Assembly: GCF_000970085.1 (NCBI RefSeq)
Contig: NZ_CP009506.1
Span: 620,001-684,000, forward strand
DNA length: 64,000 bases
Origin: Methanosarcina siciliae T4/M
Lineage (GTDB): Archaea; Halobacteriota; Methanosarcinia; Methanosarcinales; Methanosarcinaceae
Reading direction: 5' to 3'
The notes under the pieces were generated by a model. The model did no database searches. It was not told the DNA's origin and saw only the letters and a program-made list of their open reading frames with translations. The position numbers and the translations under genes were made by a program. Shown here in pieces: positions 36,965 through 45,581 of this stretch. Position 1 is the stretch's first letter. The number at the start of each line of letters is the position of its first letter.

Positions 36965-37297
36965 GTTTCTCTGAAAACTTATGTTTCCCCAAAAACCCAT
37001 GTATTTTTGAAAACTCAAATTTCCATAGTACCTCTGCCGTTCAGAGCTTTGGCTTTTTCTTTTAACCTTTTCCGAGAATTAATTTTTCGTCCCAACTTCT
37101 TCTAGGAATTTATTTCTCTTTTATGCTCTCTATTTCTAACTCTTTGTTTTTCCCACAGAATATTTAAATATTGAAAGCATACGCAGTTTCAGGTACATAT
37201 TTAGTGATAGTATTTACTCAATGATGATACATATTTGACGATATTCCTTGCTTTTCCCTTGTGGTTTTTATAGTAATCGCTTTTCAGAAGGTCTTTT
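36965..37297. other. Intergenic region with promoter elements
   Basis: No gene is seen. A palindromic AT-rich ATATTTAAATAT at about 37159-37170 may be the aminotransferase promoter. TACATATTTxxxGATA occurs twice (near 37195 and 37229) and could be a repeated regulatory site. Confidence 0.35.
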
Positions 37298-38482
37298 ATG
37301 TTTTCGATAAATTCCGAATGCATCCTTTCAAAACAGTCCGAAGATATCCCTCCTTTCTATGTGATGGAAGTACTGGAAAGTGCCAAGGAGCTGGAAGCTC
37401 AGGGCAGGCATATAATCCACCTTGAGGTCGGAGAGCCTGATTTCCCTACAGCTCCCCATATATGTGAGGCTGCCTGTACTGCTATTGGAAAGGGACTTAC
37501 AAAGTACACCCACAGCCAGGGGCTCCCTGCCCTCCGAGATGCAATAGTTGAATCTTACTACCGGAAGTTTGGGGTTGACCTTGACCCTAACCAGGTTATC
37601 GTTACTTCAGGAACAAGTCCCGGGCTCCTGATGGTTTTCATGGCTCTGCTTGAAAAGAGGGATGAGGTAATAATGTCGAACCCTCACTACGCCTGCTATC
37701 CTAATTTCGTAAAATATCTGGGCGGAACCCCCGTTTTTGTCTATACAAGTGAGGCAAACGGCTTTGCCCTTGAACCGGAAACCGTGAGGCAGTGCCTGAG
37801 CCCTAACACCAAAGCCATTCTTATCAACAGCCCTTCAAATCCCGGAGGGCATGTGATGTCTCCCGAAACTTTGCAGGGCCTTGCCGCAATAGCAGACGAA
37901 AAAAGAATTCCTATCGTTGCGGACGAGATTTACCAGGGCCTGATCTACAGCGGAGAAGAACACAGCATCCTGGAATATACCAAAAATGCCTTTGTCCTTA
38001 ACGGCTTTTCCAAACTCTATGCGATGACCGGCTGGAGGCTCGGCTATATTATCTGTCCCCTTGAATGTGTGCGTGCGATCCAGAAAATTCACCAGAATTT
38101 CTTTATCTGCGCAAACTCCTTTGTCCAGGAAGCAGGTATCGCAGCCCTGAATGGTTCCCAGGAACATGTTGCTGAAATGGTCCAGATTTACAATATGCGT
38201 CGCCAGTACATGCTAAAAAGGCTTCTCGGTATGGGGCTTGAAGTTCTAAAAGAGCCAATGGGAGCCTTTTATGTCCTTGCTGATGCCCGCAAGTTCAACA
38301 ACGATTCCCTTGAATTGAGCCGCAAGATACTCAATGAAGCAGGTGTGGCAGTGACTCCCGGCATAGATTTCGGAAACGGGGCAGAAGGCTACCTGCGCTT
38401 TTCCTATGCCAACAGCCTTGAAAACATTGCAGAAGGCATGGACCGTCTGGAAACTTTTCTGGAAAAAGAGCTGGATGGATGA
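37298..38482 (+). CDS. Class I/II PLP-dependent aminotransferase
   Basis: This is a fold-type I aminotransferase of the aspartate/alanine subgroup, 394 residues. It shows HLEVGEPDFPT, TSGTSPGLLMVFMAL, INSPSNPGGHVMSP, VADEIYQGL and the PLP-lysine in LNGFSKLYAMTGWRLGY. The C-terminal YLRFSYANS holds the carboxylate-binding arginine. CAGAAGGTC precedes the ATG. The amino-acid specificity is not evident, and it is not in an operon with biosynthetic genes. Confidence 0.9.
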   Translation: MFSINSECILSKQSEDIPPFYVMEVLESAKELEAQGRHIIHLEVGEPDFPTAPHICEAACTAIGKGLTKYTHSQGLPALRDAIVESYYRKFGVDLDPNQVIVTSGTSPGLLMVFMALLEKRDEVIMSNPHYACYPNFVKYLGGTPVFVYTSEANGFALEPETVRQCLSPNTKAILINSPSNPGGHVMSPETLQGLAAIADEKRIPIVADEIYQGLIYSGEEHSILEYTKNAFVLNGFSKLYAMTGWRLGYIICPLECVRAIQKIHQNFFICANSFVQEAGIAALNGSQEHVAEMVQIYNMRRQYMLKRLLGMGLEVLKEPMGAFYVLADARKFNNDSLELSRKILNEAGVAVTPGIDFGNGAEGYLRFSYANSLENIAEGMDRLETFLEKELDG

Positions 38483-38727
38483 GAAAGATGGATGAGAAAG
38501 ATGAATGAGAACTCCCGGAATTCGGAAGCAATCAGTTTTTTCCAGGAAACAATCAGTTTCCGCTATTAATTTTTTAATTTCTTCTGGCATGAAAGTAATG
38601 TGATTTGACAGGTACTTTCATCCCTTTTTGCTTTTTATTTTTTTGTTTCCATGTTTGAAGCATTTCCATGTTAATTTGTTAGTCAACTTTTCCGGATAAT
38701 CACTTTTGGGATCATCCTTTCTTTGCA

Positions 38728-39804
38728 TCATTCTTTCTTTTTTATTGTATACTCAAAATCCGGTTCAGAAAGCTTTTCCAGTTCTACCAGTCCGTCAGAA
38801 CCTGATAATTCTCCTTTTGTTTTTTCATTTGCGGGAACGGATTTTTTATCCTCTTCGACTGTTGTTTGTTTTGTACCTTCTGTTGTGGTTTCTGCAGTAG
38901 TTTTCGTTGTTTCCGTTGATGTTTCCTTAGTAGCTTCAGTTGATGTGTCTTTCGATGTTTCTACTGAGATTTCTGTTATGGTTCCTTCTATGCTATCTTT
39001 TTTGCCAGAATCGGGGATTCCGGTCTTTTCTTTTTCTTTCCCTTTTTCTTCTTTCTTCTCTGGCGTCTTCCGGAGTTTTTCGATTGCTGTACGGTCCACA
39101 GGGATTTTTTTCGGGGATTTGAACTTCAGCTTCTCGGGGTTTCTTTTGATATAAACACCCGCAGCCAGCAGAACCAGGGTTGCAGCAAGGTATGTAAGGA
39201 GACTGATGTGTAGTTTTTCCTCTATTAAAATTGAGGGATCATCGGAAGCATTGATTTCTTTTGAGACCGTGCCGTATCCGGTCTTTTTTATAGTCAGTTT
39301 GTGCTGCCTTCCTTCGGCGTTAAATACGACAGGGGTAACCCCTTTATATCCACCGTCAAGGTAGACCTTTGCTCCTGAGGGGCTTGAAGAAACGCTGTAT
39401 GTCCACCTGCTTATCCGGAGCTTTTTTGAGATCGAATACGTTTCCCCGGCTGTAACAGTAACTCGCTCAAAGACGTCCTCATACCCGTCCTGCTTCAGCA
39501 CCACTTCATAAAAACCGGAAGGAACGTCCTCTATCAGGGCCGGGGTTTTTCCCACAGGTATTTCATTTATATAGATCTCGGAGCCGTTCGGAACTGTTGT
39601 GATTTTGATATTTCCCGAGTCCCCTTTATCCACTACCGTGGAATTCTCAGTCTCTTTAACTGTGGAATTGCCCTGCCCGGGATCTGCGGCAGAGACGTCC
39701 GCAAATACGGGGCCGACGGCTAAAGTGAGTATCAGGAAGGAAAATACTGTGCAGATCAGGGCTTTTCTGAAAGCCACTGGTTTGAGGTCAGATTTCTTTT
39801 TTAT
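38728..39804 (-). CDS. Secreted PEGA-domain surface protein, probable ATA start
   Basis: A basic N-region is followed by a hydrophobic helix ending VGPVFA, a signal peptide. Two PEGA domains follow (GSEIYINEIPVGKTP and GAKVYLDGGYKGVTP). A membrane helix (LTYLAATLVLLAAGVYI) and a long Thr/Glu/Lys-rich cytoplasmic tail complete the protein. The only ordinary start, GTG 39777, has no Shine-Dalgarno. GAAGGGG lies six bases before in-frame ATA 39804-39802, which adds a Lys-rich signal-peptide start (KKKSDLKPV). The protein probably binds cell-wall or S-layer components; this is inferred from the domain type. Confidence 0.78.
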   Translation of the reverse strand: MKKKSDLKPVAFRKALICTVFSFLILTLAVGPVFADVSAADPGQGNSTVKETENSTVVDKGDSGNIKITTVPNGSEIYINEIPVGKTPALIEDVPSGFYEVVLKQDGYEDVFERVTVTAGETYSISKKLRISRWTYSVSSSPSGAKVYLDGGYKGVTPVVFNAEGRQHKLTIKKTGYGTVSKEINASDDPSILIEEKLHISLLTYLAATLVLLAAGVYIKRNPEKLKFKSPKKIPVDRTAIEKLRKTPEKKEEKGKEKEKTGIPDSGKKDSIEGTITEISVETSKDTSTEATKETSTETTKTTAETTTEGTKQTTVEEDKKSVPANEKTKGELSGSDGLVELEKLSEPDFEYTIKKKE

Positions 39805-39970
39805 ACGGAACCCCTTCGTTTTGAATGATGACTCTTCTTTTTAAGTAACTGGTATTTATAACTCATCATTCTTTTATCTGCTAGAGGCATTTCATCTTCG
39901 AGGGCATTATCTGATTGAGCATTTTATCTTATTGAGCAGAATTTTTCCAGTCTCTTTTTACCCGTTAAAT

Positions 39971-40774
39971 TCAGGTCATTATTTTTTCCATTGCCGTATC
40001 TGTCCTCTCCTGCTTGAAATCAAAAATGCTGCTCTGATTTCTATTCTCTTTTTCAGGACAGAATATCCCCGTAATCATCCAGGTTCCATATATAAAATGC
40101 GTCCCCATGATAAAGTAAAGTTCTTTTTCTTTAAGGAGTTCAAAGAGCTGCTCTCTGATTTTCTTTTTCACGGCTCCTGGAGCCCCTTCTCCCCTCACTA
40201 TATTCCTTACGGTTTCGTTGAGTTCCCAATCGAGCAGAATAATTTTATGCCCCCTGCAGGCGTCTTCCCCCTCGCACCTGAAGATATATTTTACCTCTAC
40301 AGGCATCGCGGCTTTTTCCCCTTTTTCGAGAAAATCCCCCATAAGGTTAAAGTACTGCTGCCGGTCACAGGTCTCAGTGCTGTTTACCTTAACATCCACA
40401 TCCAGAAGCTCAGGCTTTACCACTCCCAGGCTTGCTCCTTCCATGTTCAGCCCTTCCAGGGAAGTCACTAGCGGCAGGATAAGCTCTTTCATTTCCCTGT
40501 CCTTTGCCGGCTTTTCCAGGTTTACGTAATCAAGGACTTTCCTGCTTTCCCACCTCAGGTCGTGCTCGGGCTTCGTAACCGTGACCTCAAGCAGGTCGTT
40601 CTTCCTGAAATCAACCAGTCCCTCACCGTACCTGAACCTGAGGGGGTAGAGCCTCAGGAGTTCTCCGGCTTTGTTGATGCCCGTAACTCCAACGGCATGC
40701 ACGTACCCGTTTCTTCTGCTCTTCTCGGGGGTGGCTCTGACAAGGACCGCAATTTCTTCTTTTTCTCGCCTCAA
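39971..40774 (-). CDS. Conserved protein with C-x-GH...DWE motif, function unknown
   Basis: The 267-residue protein starts with a strand rich in Leu/Val followed by LLRLYPLRFRYGEGLVDF. Its centre has FRCEGEDACRGHKIILLDWE, in which the Cys pair, Gly-His and Asp-Trp-Glu look like a metal or nuclease site. Its C-terminus has YFIMGTHFIYGTWMITGIF. I have seen this arrangement in uncharacterised families sometimes found near DNA-modification systems, but cannot name it. TTG 40774 is chosen because GAGG lies eight to nine bases upstream. Confidence 0.6.
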   Translation of the reverse strand: MRREKEEIAVLVRATPEKSRRNGYVHAVGVTGINKAGELLRLYPLRFRYGEGLVDFRKNDLLEVTVTKPEHDLRWESRKVLDYVNLEKPAKDREMKELILPLVTSLEGLNMEGASLGVVKPELLDVDVKVNSTETCDRQQYFNLMGDFLEKGEKAAMPVEVKYIFRCEGEDACRGHKIILLDWELNETVRNIVRGEGAPGAVKKKIREQLFELLKEKELYFIMGTHFIYGTWMITGIFCPEKENRNQSSIFDFKQERTDTAMEKIMT

Positions 40775-41069
40775 TGGGGTAACCTCAGTTGTTTTTGAGT
40801 GAATCTGGATAAAGGTTGGTTTTTGGGGATATTAACTCTTGAGGAAGCGGGGTGAAAGTGTTTTTTTCTTGAGAATGTTTTTTATTTGAATCTGCAACAA
40901 GTTAGATTATGTATAACAGGTTAGATCCAGATATCCCAAAAAGAGGTATTATCAAAAGAGGAATAAATATTAAGAGGACGCTACCTAAGAGGACGCTACC
41001 GGAATTAGTAATCTCTCCTGTAAAATGAAAAAGTCTTCTGAAAATAAAAATTAAAGAAAAGAAAAAATG

Positions 41070-41261
41070 TGGGGCTGGTGAGATTCGAACTCACGATCGA
41101 CGGGTATCTCCGAACAACTGCTTTAACAGTTTTCTGGCGAGCATCTATCAGTGCTCCAACGGTTCCTCATCGTCCTGCCCCGTCGGGAAAGACTCGGTAG
41201 ACCCGTTGTTCATCATTTATCCGCTGGAGCCCATCGCCATGCCGGGCTAGGCCACAGCCCC
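41070..41261 (-). tRNA. tRNA-Trp (anticodon CCA) with a 118-base intron
   Basis: On the minus strand the acceptor GGGGCTG pairs with CAGCCCC, discriminator A. The anticodon stem ATGGG/CCCGT (one G-T pair) closes the spliced loop CTCCAGA with anticodon CCA. The 5' exon is 38 bases (41261-41224) and the 3' exon 36 bases (41105-41070). The intron interrupts the anticodon loop after position 37, the canonical archaeal site. CTCC of the exon can pair with GGAG at the intron end to form the splicing motif. T arm: GTGAG-TTCGAAT-CTCAC. Confidence 0.95.
41106..41223 (-). ncRNA. Box C/D guide RNA inside the tRNA-Trp intron
   Basis: The intron contains box C (ATGATGA), a D'-like CCGA, C'-like GATGAGG and box D (CTGA). 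The guide before D' (ACGGGTCT) pairs with the spliced sequence AGACCCGT across the exon junction and, by the N+5 rule, targets position 39 (C here). The guide before box D (TGGAGC) pairs with GCTCCA and targets C34. The design matches the known euryarchaeal tRNA-Trp intron that guides 2'-O-methylation of its own tRNA. Confidence 0.88.
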
Positions 41262-41357
41262 TTTACAAGGATATTGAAATAGCCTTTCTCTTTTAAATAG
41301 TTAACGGCAGGAACTAATGTTTCTGATGTCAGATTTCTAAGAATTATTATTTCTTTC

Positions 41358-41504
41358 TCACATCAACAGGTAATATATTATTCCTGCAAGAATTGCGAGC
41401 ACAATTATTACAAAGGAAATATATCCGAGCAGGCGGACCGTGAAATCGTATGTGCTTACCTCGCCTGTCCATTTGCCTGTTCTCCGGCGGTCAAAGTATT
41501 TCAT
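41358..41504 (-). CDS. 48-residue single-pass membrane protein
   Basis: The small frame starts MKYFDRRRTGKWTGEVS and ends with a hydrophobic helix (FVIIVLAILAGIIYYLLM), a C-terminally anchored layout with a basic N-terminus. An in-frame TTG at 41519 would extend it by five residues (SKKWM). It lies just upstream, in the same orientation, of tRNA-Trp. No function can be given, but the coding pattern and clean ends support a real gene. Confidence 0.5.
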   Translation of the reverse strand: MKYFDRRRTGKWTGEVSTYDFTVRLLGYISFVIIVLAILAGIIYYLLM

Positions 41505-41715
41505 CCATTTCTTACTCAATTTCAAAGGTTTCAGGTCTCCCTTTTCATTTTTGTTCTATATCAGGGGTTTTACAAATAAATCTATTTATATGACTCTCTG
41601 AGAATCAAATTCCTGATTTGCCTGGTGCCTTCATGAAAATGAGAACAGGCCATGAATGGCTTCAATCGGTTCCAAATTCTATTTTTGTCTAAAAAAGTTG
41701 TGGAAAATGGATTGG

Positions 41716-41744
41716 AATTGAGAGGTAAGGGGTCCCTCTCAATT
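41716..41744. other. Perfect 10-bp stem-loop in a geneless stretch
   Basis: AATTGAGAGG and CCTCTCAATT flank a nine-base loop, followed by TT. It could be a terminator hairpin or a small RNA element. The surrounding 41520-42093 holds no convincing gene; a 14-bp palindrome (AGGTATGCATACCT) lies near 41823-41836. Confidence 0.45.
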
Positions 41745-42093
41745 TTAGTGATTGGTGGCGGGGTTGGGGTGAATCCTACCCGGATCTTTTTTCTAACCTT
41801 TTCTAGGATATGCCTTTTTTCCAGGTATGCATACCTATAATGAGATCAATTACTCTTATAACATATAATTCTTGTGAGGGAGCTGGGTTGAAGATCAAAA
41901 ATCTCAGTCAACTCACTCAATTATTTTTATATATGTCTGACAAATATTGATAAGTGTAAGGGCATCGCCATCTCTGAGCATCGTTCTTTGCCAGGTGGGT
42001 GTATGAGTACAAAAAAGTGAATGGGGAGCTTTTTTCCTGTTAGCTCCCGATGTGTTCCGTTTTCTTTCAGAAACGTTATTGTCTTACTGGTTT

Positions 42094-42585
42094 TCAGTCG
42101 ATTTTCTCGAACTTGGACGCAGGGGCTCCGCAAATCGGACAGTTCCCTTCAGGTTCACCCTCTATGGTATGTCCGCAGACCCCACAGACGTAATAATCGA
42201 CCTCTTTATTGTTCCCGAGTTCTTCCAGGGCTTTTTCGTATAGTCTGGCATGGACCCTTTCTACTTTATTTGCCACTTCAAAGCTCCAGAGAGCCCTGTT
42301 GTCTCCCTCTGCTTTTGCCTCCTCTATAAAAGTGGGGTACATTGTCTCAAATTCGTATGTTTCCCCATTAACGGCTTCTTTCAGGTTTTCCATTGTAGTT
42401 CCAATCCCACCCATACGCTGGAGGTGGTTGAAAGCATGGATGGTTTCCGCAGCAGCAGCGGCTCTAAATAGTTTGGCTACCTGGGGGTATCCTTCTTCAT
42501 CTGCTTTCTTCGCAAAAGCAAGGTATGTTCTGTTTGCCATCGATTCGCCGGTAAATGCAGCTTTAAGGTTATCTTTTGAACTTAT
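42094..42585 (-). CDS. rbr: Rubrerythrin, probable ATA start
   Basis: This is a diiron peroxidase that reduces hydrogen peroxide, with an N-terminal four-helix domain and a C-terminal rubredoxin domain (CGVCGHT and CPICGAP). Diiron ligands are visible in AETIHAFNH, GETYEFETMYP and ANKVERVHARL. The first ligand Glu lies in FTGESMANRTY, upstream of the first ATG (Met of MANR). The next in-frame stop upstream leaves no ATG, GTG or TTG. ATA 42585-42583, six bases after GGGGAG, gives the normal start SSKDNLKAAFTGES and a 163-residue protein. A 6-bp inverted repeat (TCCTAC/GTAGGA, 42659-42675) in the upstream region may be regulatory. Confidence 0.92.
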   Translation of the reverse strand: MSSKDNLKAAFTGESMANRTYLAFAKKADEEGYPQVAKLFRAAAAAETIHAFNHLQRMGGIGTTMENLKEAVNGETYEFETMYPTFIEEAKAEGDNRALWSFEVANKVERVHARLYEKALEELGNNKEVDYYVCGVCGHTIEGEPEGNCPICGAPASKFEKID

Positions 42586-43021
42586 GTTAATCTCCCCTTA
42601 ATTTGAATCTTTTTTCGCTCTATTTTACGGTCATATCTATTATTCTTAACGCCCGTTATCCTACTCGATGTAGGAGAGAGGTATTTTCCGCAAAAGAAAA
42701 ACAGGAAGAAAATAATTTTCAGATACTTAAACCCTGAAATTTGCATTTACTCTTAAAAGTCCTCCTCTTAAAGCCGTAAATTTCTGGTTTGGCTTCTCAT
42801 ATTTTTATTTTTTTGCAGTTTATTAATCGTGTTGTTCGATTTGTGACAGTATATTATGAATAAATTATTATATAAAGAGGTATATTTTAAATTTGATCCG
42901 GAAACCCCCCAGTCAAAAGTTAAATGTCCCCAAAATAAAAGTCCAATTTTTTTGGCATTGTAACTGGAGACAAAAAACATTTGCCCGGAACTCTCTATAT
43001 ATATAAAAGAAGTGAAAATAT

Positions 43022-44119
43022 ATGTTCTGGAGTAAAGACTATATTGTCGAAAGGCTGAGCAAAATACCCCGAACGCTGGAAGATATCTCAATAGAGATCT
43101 TTGAAGGCGTACCCCCTGCCAGTGACCTGGTATACAAAGCAGACCTTTCGAAAGAACATTGTACCGAAGCATCCAGCGGCTGCAGAAACCCCCAGGCACG
43201 CATAAGTGTAGAACAGGCGAGTATGGAAAAGGAAGTTATGTATCCTTATATGGATGGATCTGTTTTGGATGAGTTTTCCATTCACTCAACGCAGCATCAG
43301 TTTATGTTACCTTACGAGATCCTGGACTACAATATAAAGAAAGAATACCGAATCTTTCAGCCTGATGAGTTGAAGGCCAGGTTCCCTGTAGTATACAAAC
43401 AGCTGATGGAGGTCAAACAGGAATCTGGAGCAGAGAAACAGGAAATCGAATCTGCTGACTGCTATCGCCTGGAAGATGAAAGCTTCCTGCAGTACATAAA
43501 AACTCCTAAAATAATCATTACCAACAACTATCGCCCGCATGCTTCATACGATGTGAGTGGAAAATACGTGTTTTCAGGCGGAATAGGAGTTGTTCTCGGA
43601 GATCCCACGCTCTATCATTATGTCACAGCGGTGCTTAACTCTTCAATAGCAAGGACTCTTCCTGAGATATGGAGCCGGGAAAAAATGCAGGGAAATAACC
43701 GCTTGAACTCTAAGATGATAAAAAGGTTCCCAATTGAGTTCCCTAAAAAACAGATCACTGAAACTCTTATAAGCACACTGTGCAGATACCTGATTTATCT
43801 TAACAGGCAAAAGCAGACAGCAAAGGATTACTCCATACCCTATTGCCAGAATCTGATTGATTTCTACAGGAGAATTGCAGATCTTCTGATTCTGGATACT
43901 TATATCACAGCCGATCTTGATCCGAAACTTCTTGAGGTCCTTGCGGAAAATATCACAGCTTCCGGAGAAGAATTCGAGTACAGTGACGATATAAATCTTC
44001 TGATCGGGTTGCAGGCAATAAAGACAAACATTCTGGACTCTGCTGACTTCCGGAAATGCAGGTTCAACAATGAATTCACCAATGTCCTGGCTACCCTGAA
44101 GAATAACGGCATCTGGTAA
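43022..44119 (+). CDS. Orphan target-recognition domain of a type IIG/TaqI-like restriction-modification enzyme
   Basis: The 365-residue protein matches the C-terminal specificity part of Eco57I/TaqI-like enzymes. Landmarks are IFEGVPPASDLVYKA, then KEVMYPYMDGSVLDEF and KIIITNNYRPHASYDVSG. SGGIGVVLGDPTLYHYVTA and ARTLPEIWSREKM close the domain, with a helical tail. No methyltransferase motif (NPPY) or nuclease motif is present, and none is encoded upstream. An AAGTGA Shine-Dalgarno and a TATATATATA promoter (about 42996-43005) suggest it is expressed. It may be a remnant or a stand-alone DNA-binding protein. Confidence 0.65.
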   Translation: MFWSKDYIVERLSKIPRTLEDISIEIFEGVPPASDLVYKADLSKEHCTEASSGCRNPQARISVEQASMEKEVMYPYMDGSVLDEFSIHSTQHQFMLPYEILDYNIKKEYRIFQPDELKARFPVVYKQLMEVKQESGAEKQEIESADCYRLEDESFLQYIKTPKIIITNNYRPHASYDVSGKYVFSGGIGVVLGDPTLYHYVTAVLNSSIARTLPEIWSREKMQGNNRLNSKMIKRFPIEFPKKQITETLISTLCRYLIYLNRQKQTAKDYSIPYCQNLIDFYRRIADLLILDTYITADLDPKLLEVLAENITASGEEFEYSDDINLLIGLQAIKTNILDSADFRKCRFNNEFTNVLATLKNNGIW

Positions 44120-44314
44120 GAGAAAAACTGATAAAAAAATAAGGAATTTGGTTTCAGGGATTTTTAATTTTCTTGTTCCTTTTCTTTTTCCGGTCGATTT
44201 TCTTTTTGGTCATTTTCCTGCTCAATCATTTCTAAGCATTAGCGTGAAAATTCAGGGATATTTCATGAACCGAAATAATTTCAGGACAAAACATAATGAC
44301 AGGGTTTAAAAAAA

Positions 44315-45479
44315 TGATGGTCCATCTTTATCCGATTGATGTTTTGAAACACCTAAATGTCAGTATTTCCTTCAAAGTCCACTTTGACTCTGTAATCCCT
44401 GCTTCTCTTGCAGGTGTATTTTTGCATTCAACCCCTCTTTCATCTTTGTATCTTAATCCTCCATGCCCTCTACAGAAGTTAAAATACGTGCAATAGAGCT
44501 TCATCTGTATTTCTAACCATTCTTTCATTTTTGAAAACCCTATTGTTTTCCTTGACACTCTGTTGTTATCCTGCCTGAAGGTTAGGTTTTGTCTTTCCAG
44601 TAAAGTTGTTGATATTTCGCTTTGTTCAATGTCTTCTCCAAAAATGATTTTCTTCTCTACTTTCTCAAGTACTCCATTTTTTCTTGTTTTTACTACCTGT
44701 GCACACCTTAAATCCTCAGAGGAAACGATTTTTGGTTTCTTTGGTCTTCCTCTTTTCCCAGTTCTTGGGAACTCTATCAAAACTCCAAATTGTTTTAAAA
44801 GAGCTTCTTTATAAAAGTTCAACCCATCTGTGACAAAAAGAGGGATTTTATCTGGAAGATGTTTGATAGTTAACTCAACCAGTTTGTCTGCAACATACTG
44901 CTTTCTTGGACCTATTACAAAGTCAAGAATTAGCCTGCAACCTGGTGCAAAAGATACCCACATCCAGGGCCCATCATCTTCATAATTTTTCATTCGTGGG
45001 AATATTTTTTTGGATTATAACCCATAGTTCATCCATTTCTACCTTTGACACATCTACGTTCTTCATCATAGTATCATTTACTTTATCGCATTGTTCAGCT
45101 GCACGGGATAGCCAGCGCTTTACGCTGGCAGGTTGTACCTCTAAAACATCGGCAATAGCTTGAACGCTCATTCCTTTCATAGACATCTTTAAAGCTAAAT
45201 CAATTGTTTTATCATCTTTGCGAAGATCATGATAAAAAGTACCTGTATGGTTGCAAAATGCTTTGCCACATGCATGGCAACGATATCTTCTTGTTTTTTC
45301 TCCACGGCTTATGTAAGTTCCATTTCCAGTAACATTGCCTTGACCAGTAAGGCCGTAGAGCTTGCAGCCTTTGTTAGGACAGGCAACGTCAGTAAATTGT
45401 GGTTTAGGACCTCTCTTCCCCATAATATAAACATATAATTCCTCATATATAATACCAATCAAATACAAATTGGCCATCA
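44315..45479 (-). mobile_element. IS1-family insertion sequence (large type)
   Basis: Imperfect inverted repeats bound the element. TGATGGTCCATCTTTATC starts at 44315, and TGATGGCCAATTTGTATT is read inward from 45479. The agreement extends to the following GATTGATGTT and GATTGGTATT. Both flanks are A-rich (AAAAAA), compatible with a target duplication that cannot be delimited. One transposase gene, frameshifted, fills the element, which is inserted next to tRNA-Ser. Confidence 0.75.
44328..45423 (-). pseudogene. IS1-type transposase split by one frameshift
   Basis: The first part (45423-44980) has zinc-ribbon cysteines (CPNKGC, CHACGKAF), a helix-turn-helix (SVQAIADVLEVQPASVKRWL) and the first Asp in KVEMDELWVI. 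The second part (44993-44328) supplies Asp in VTDGLNFYKEAL and Glu in LLERQNLTFRQ. The break is at an A7 run (near 45009), where removing one A restores the reading. It could be a mutation or a programmed slippage site; the rest of the frame is intact. Confidence 0.78.
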
Positions 45480-45501
45480 AAAAAATTAGTTTAAGGATTT
45501 A

Positions 45502-45581
45502 CGCCCAGGGCAGGATTTGAACCTGCGATCCCAAAGGGAACGGTTTTCGAGACCGTCGCCATACCGCTAGACGACCTGGGC
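45502..45581 (-). tRNA. tRNA-Ser (anticodon CGA)
   Basis: On the minus strand the acceptor GCCCAGG pairs with CCTGGGC, discriminator G. The anticodon stem ACGGT/ACCGT has loop CTCGAAA, giving CGA (codon UCG). A long variable arm (TCCC-TTT-GGGA) confirms a class II tRNA. T arm: GCAGG-TTCAAAT-CCTGC. Confidence 0.94.

Noticed and set aside
41716..41744. Riboswitch or small RNA gene at the 10-bp hairpin
   Set aside because: Only a simple stem-loop is visible, with no downstream gene that it could regulate; it is listed only as a structural element.
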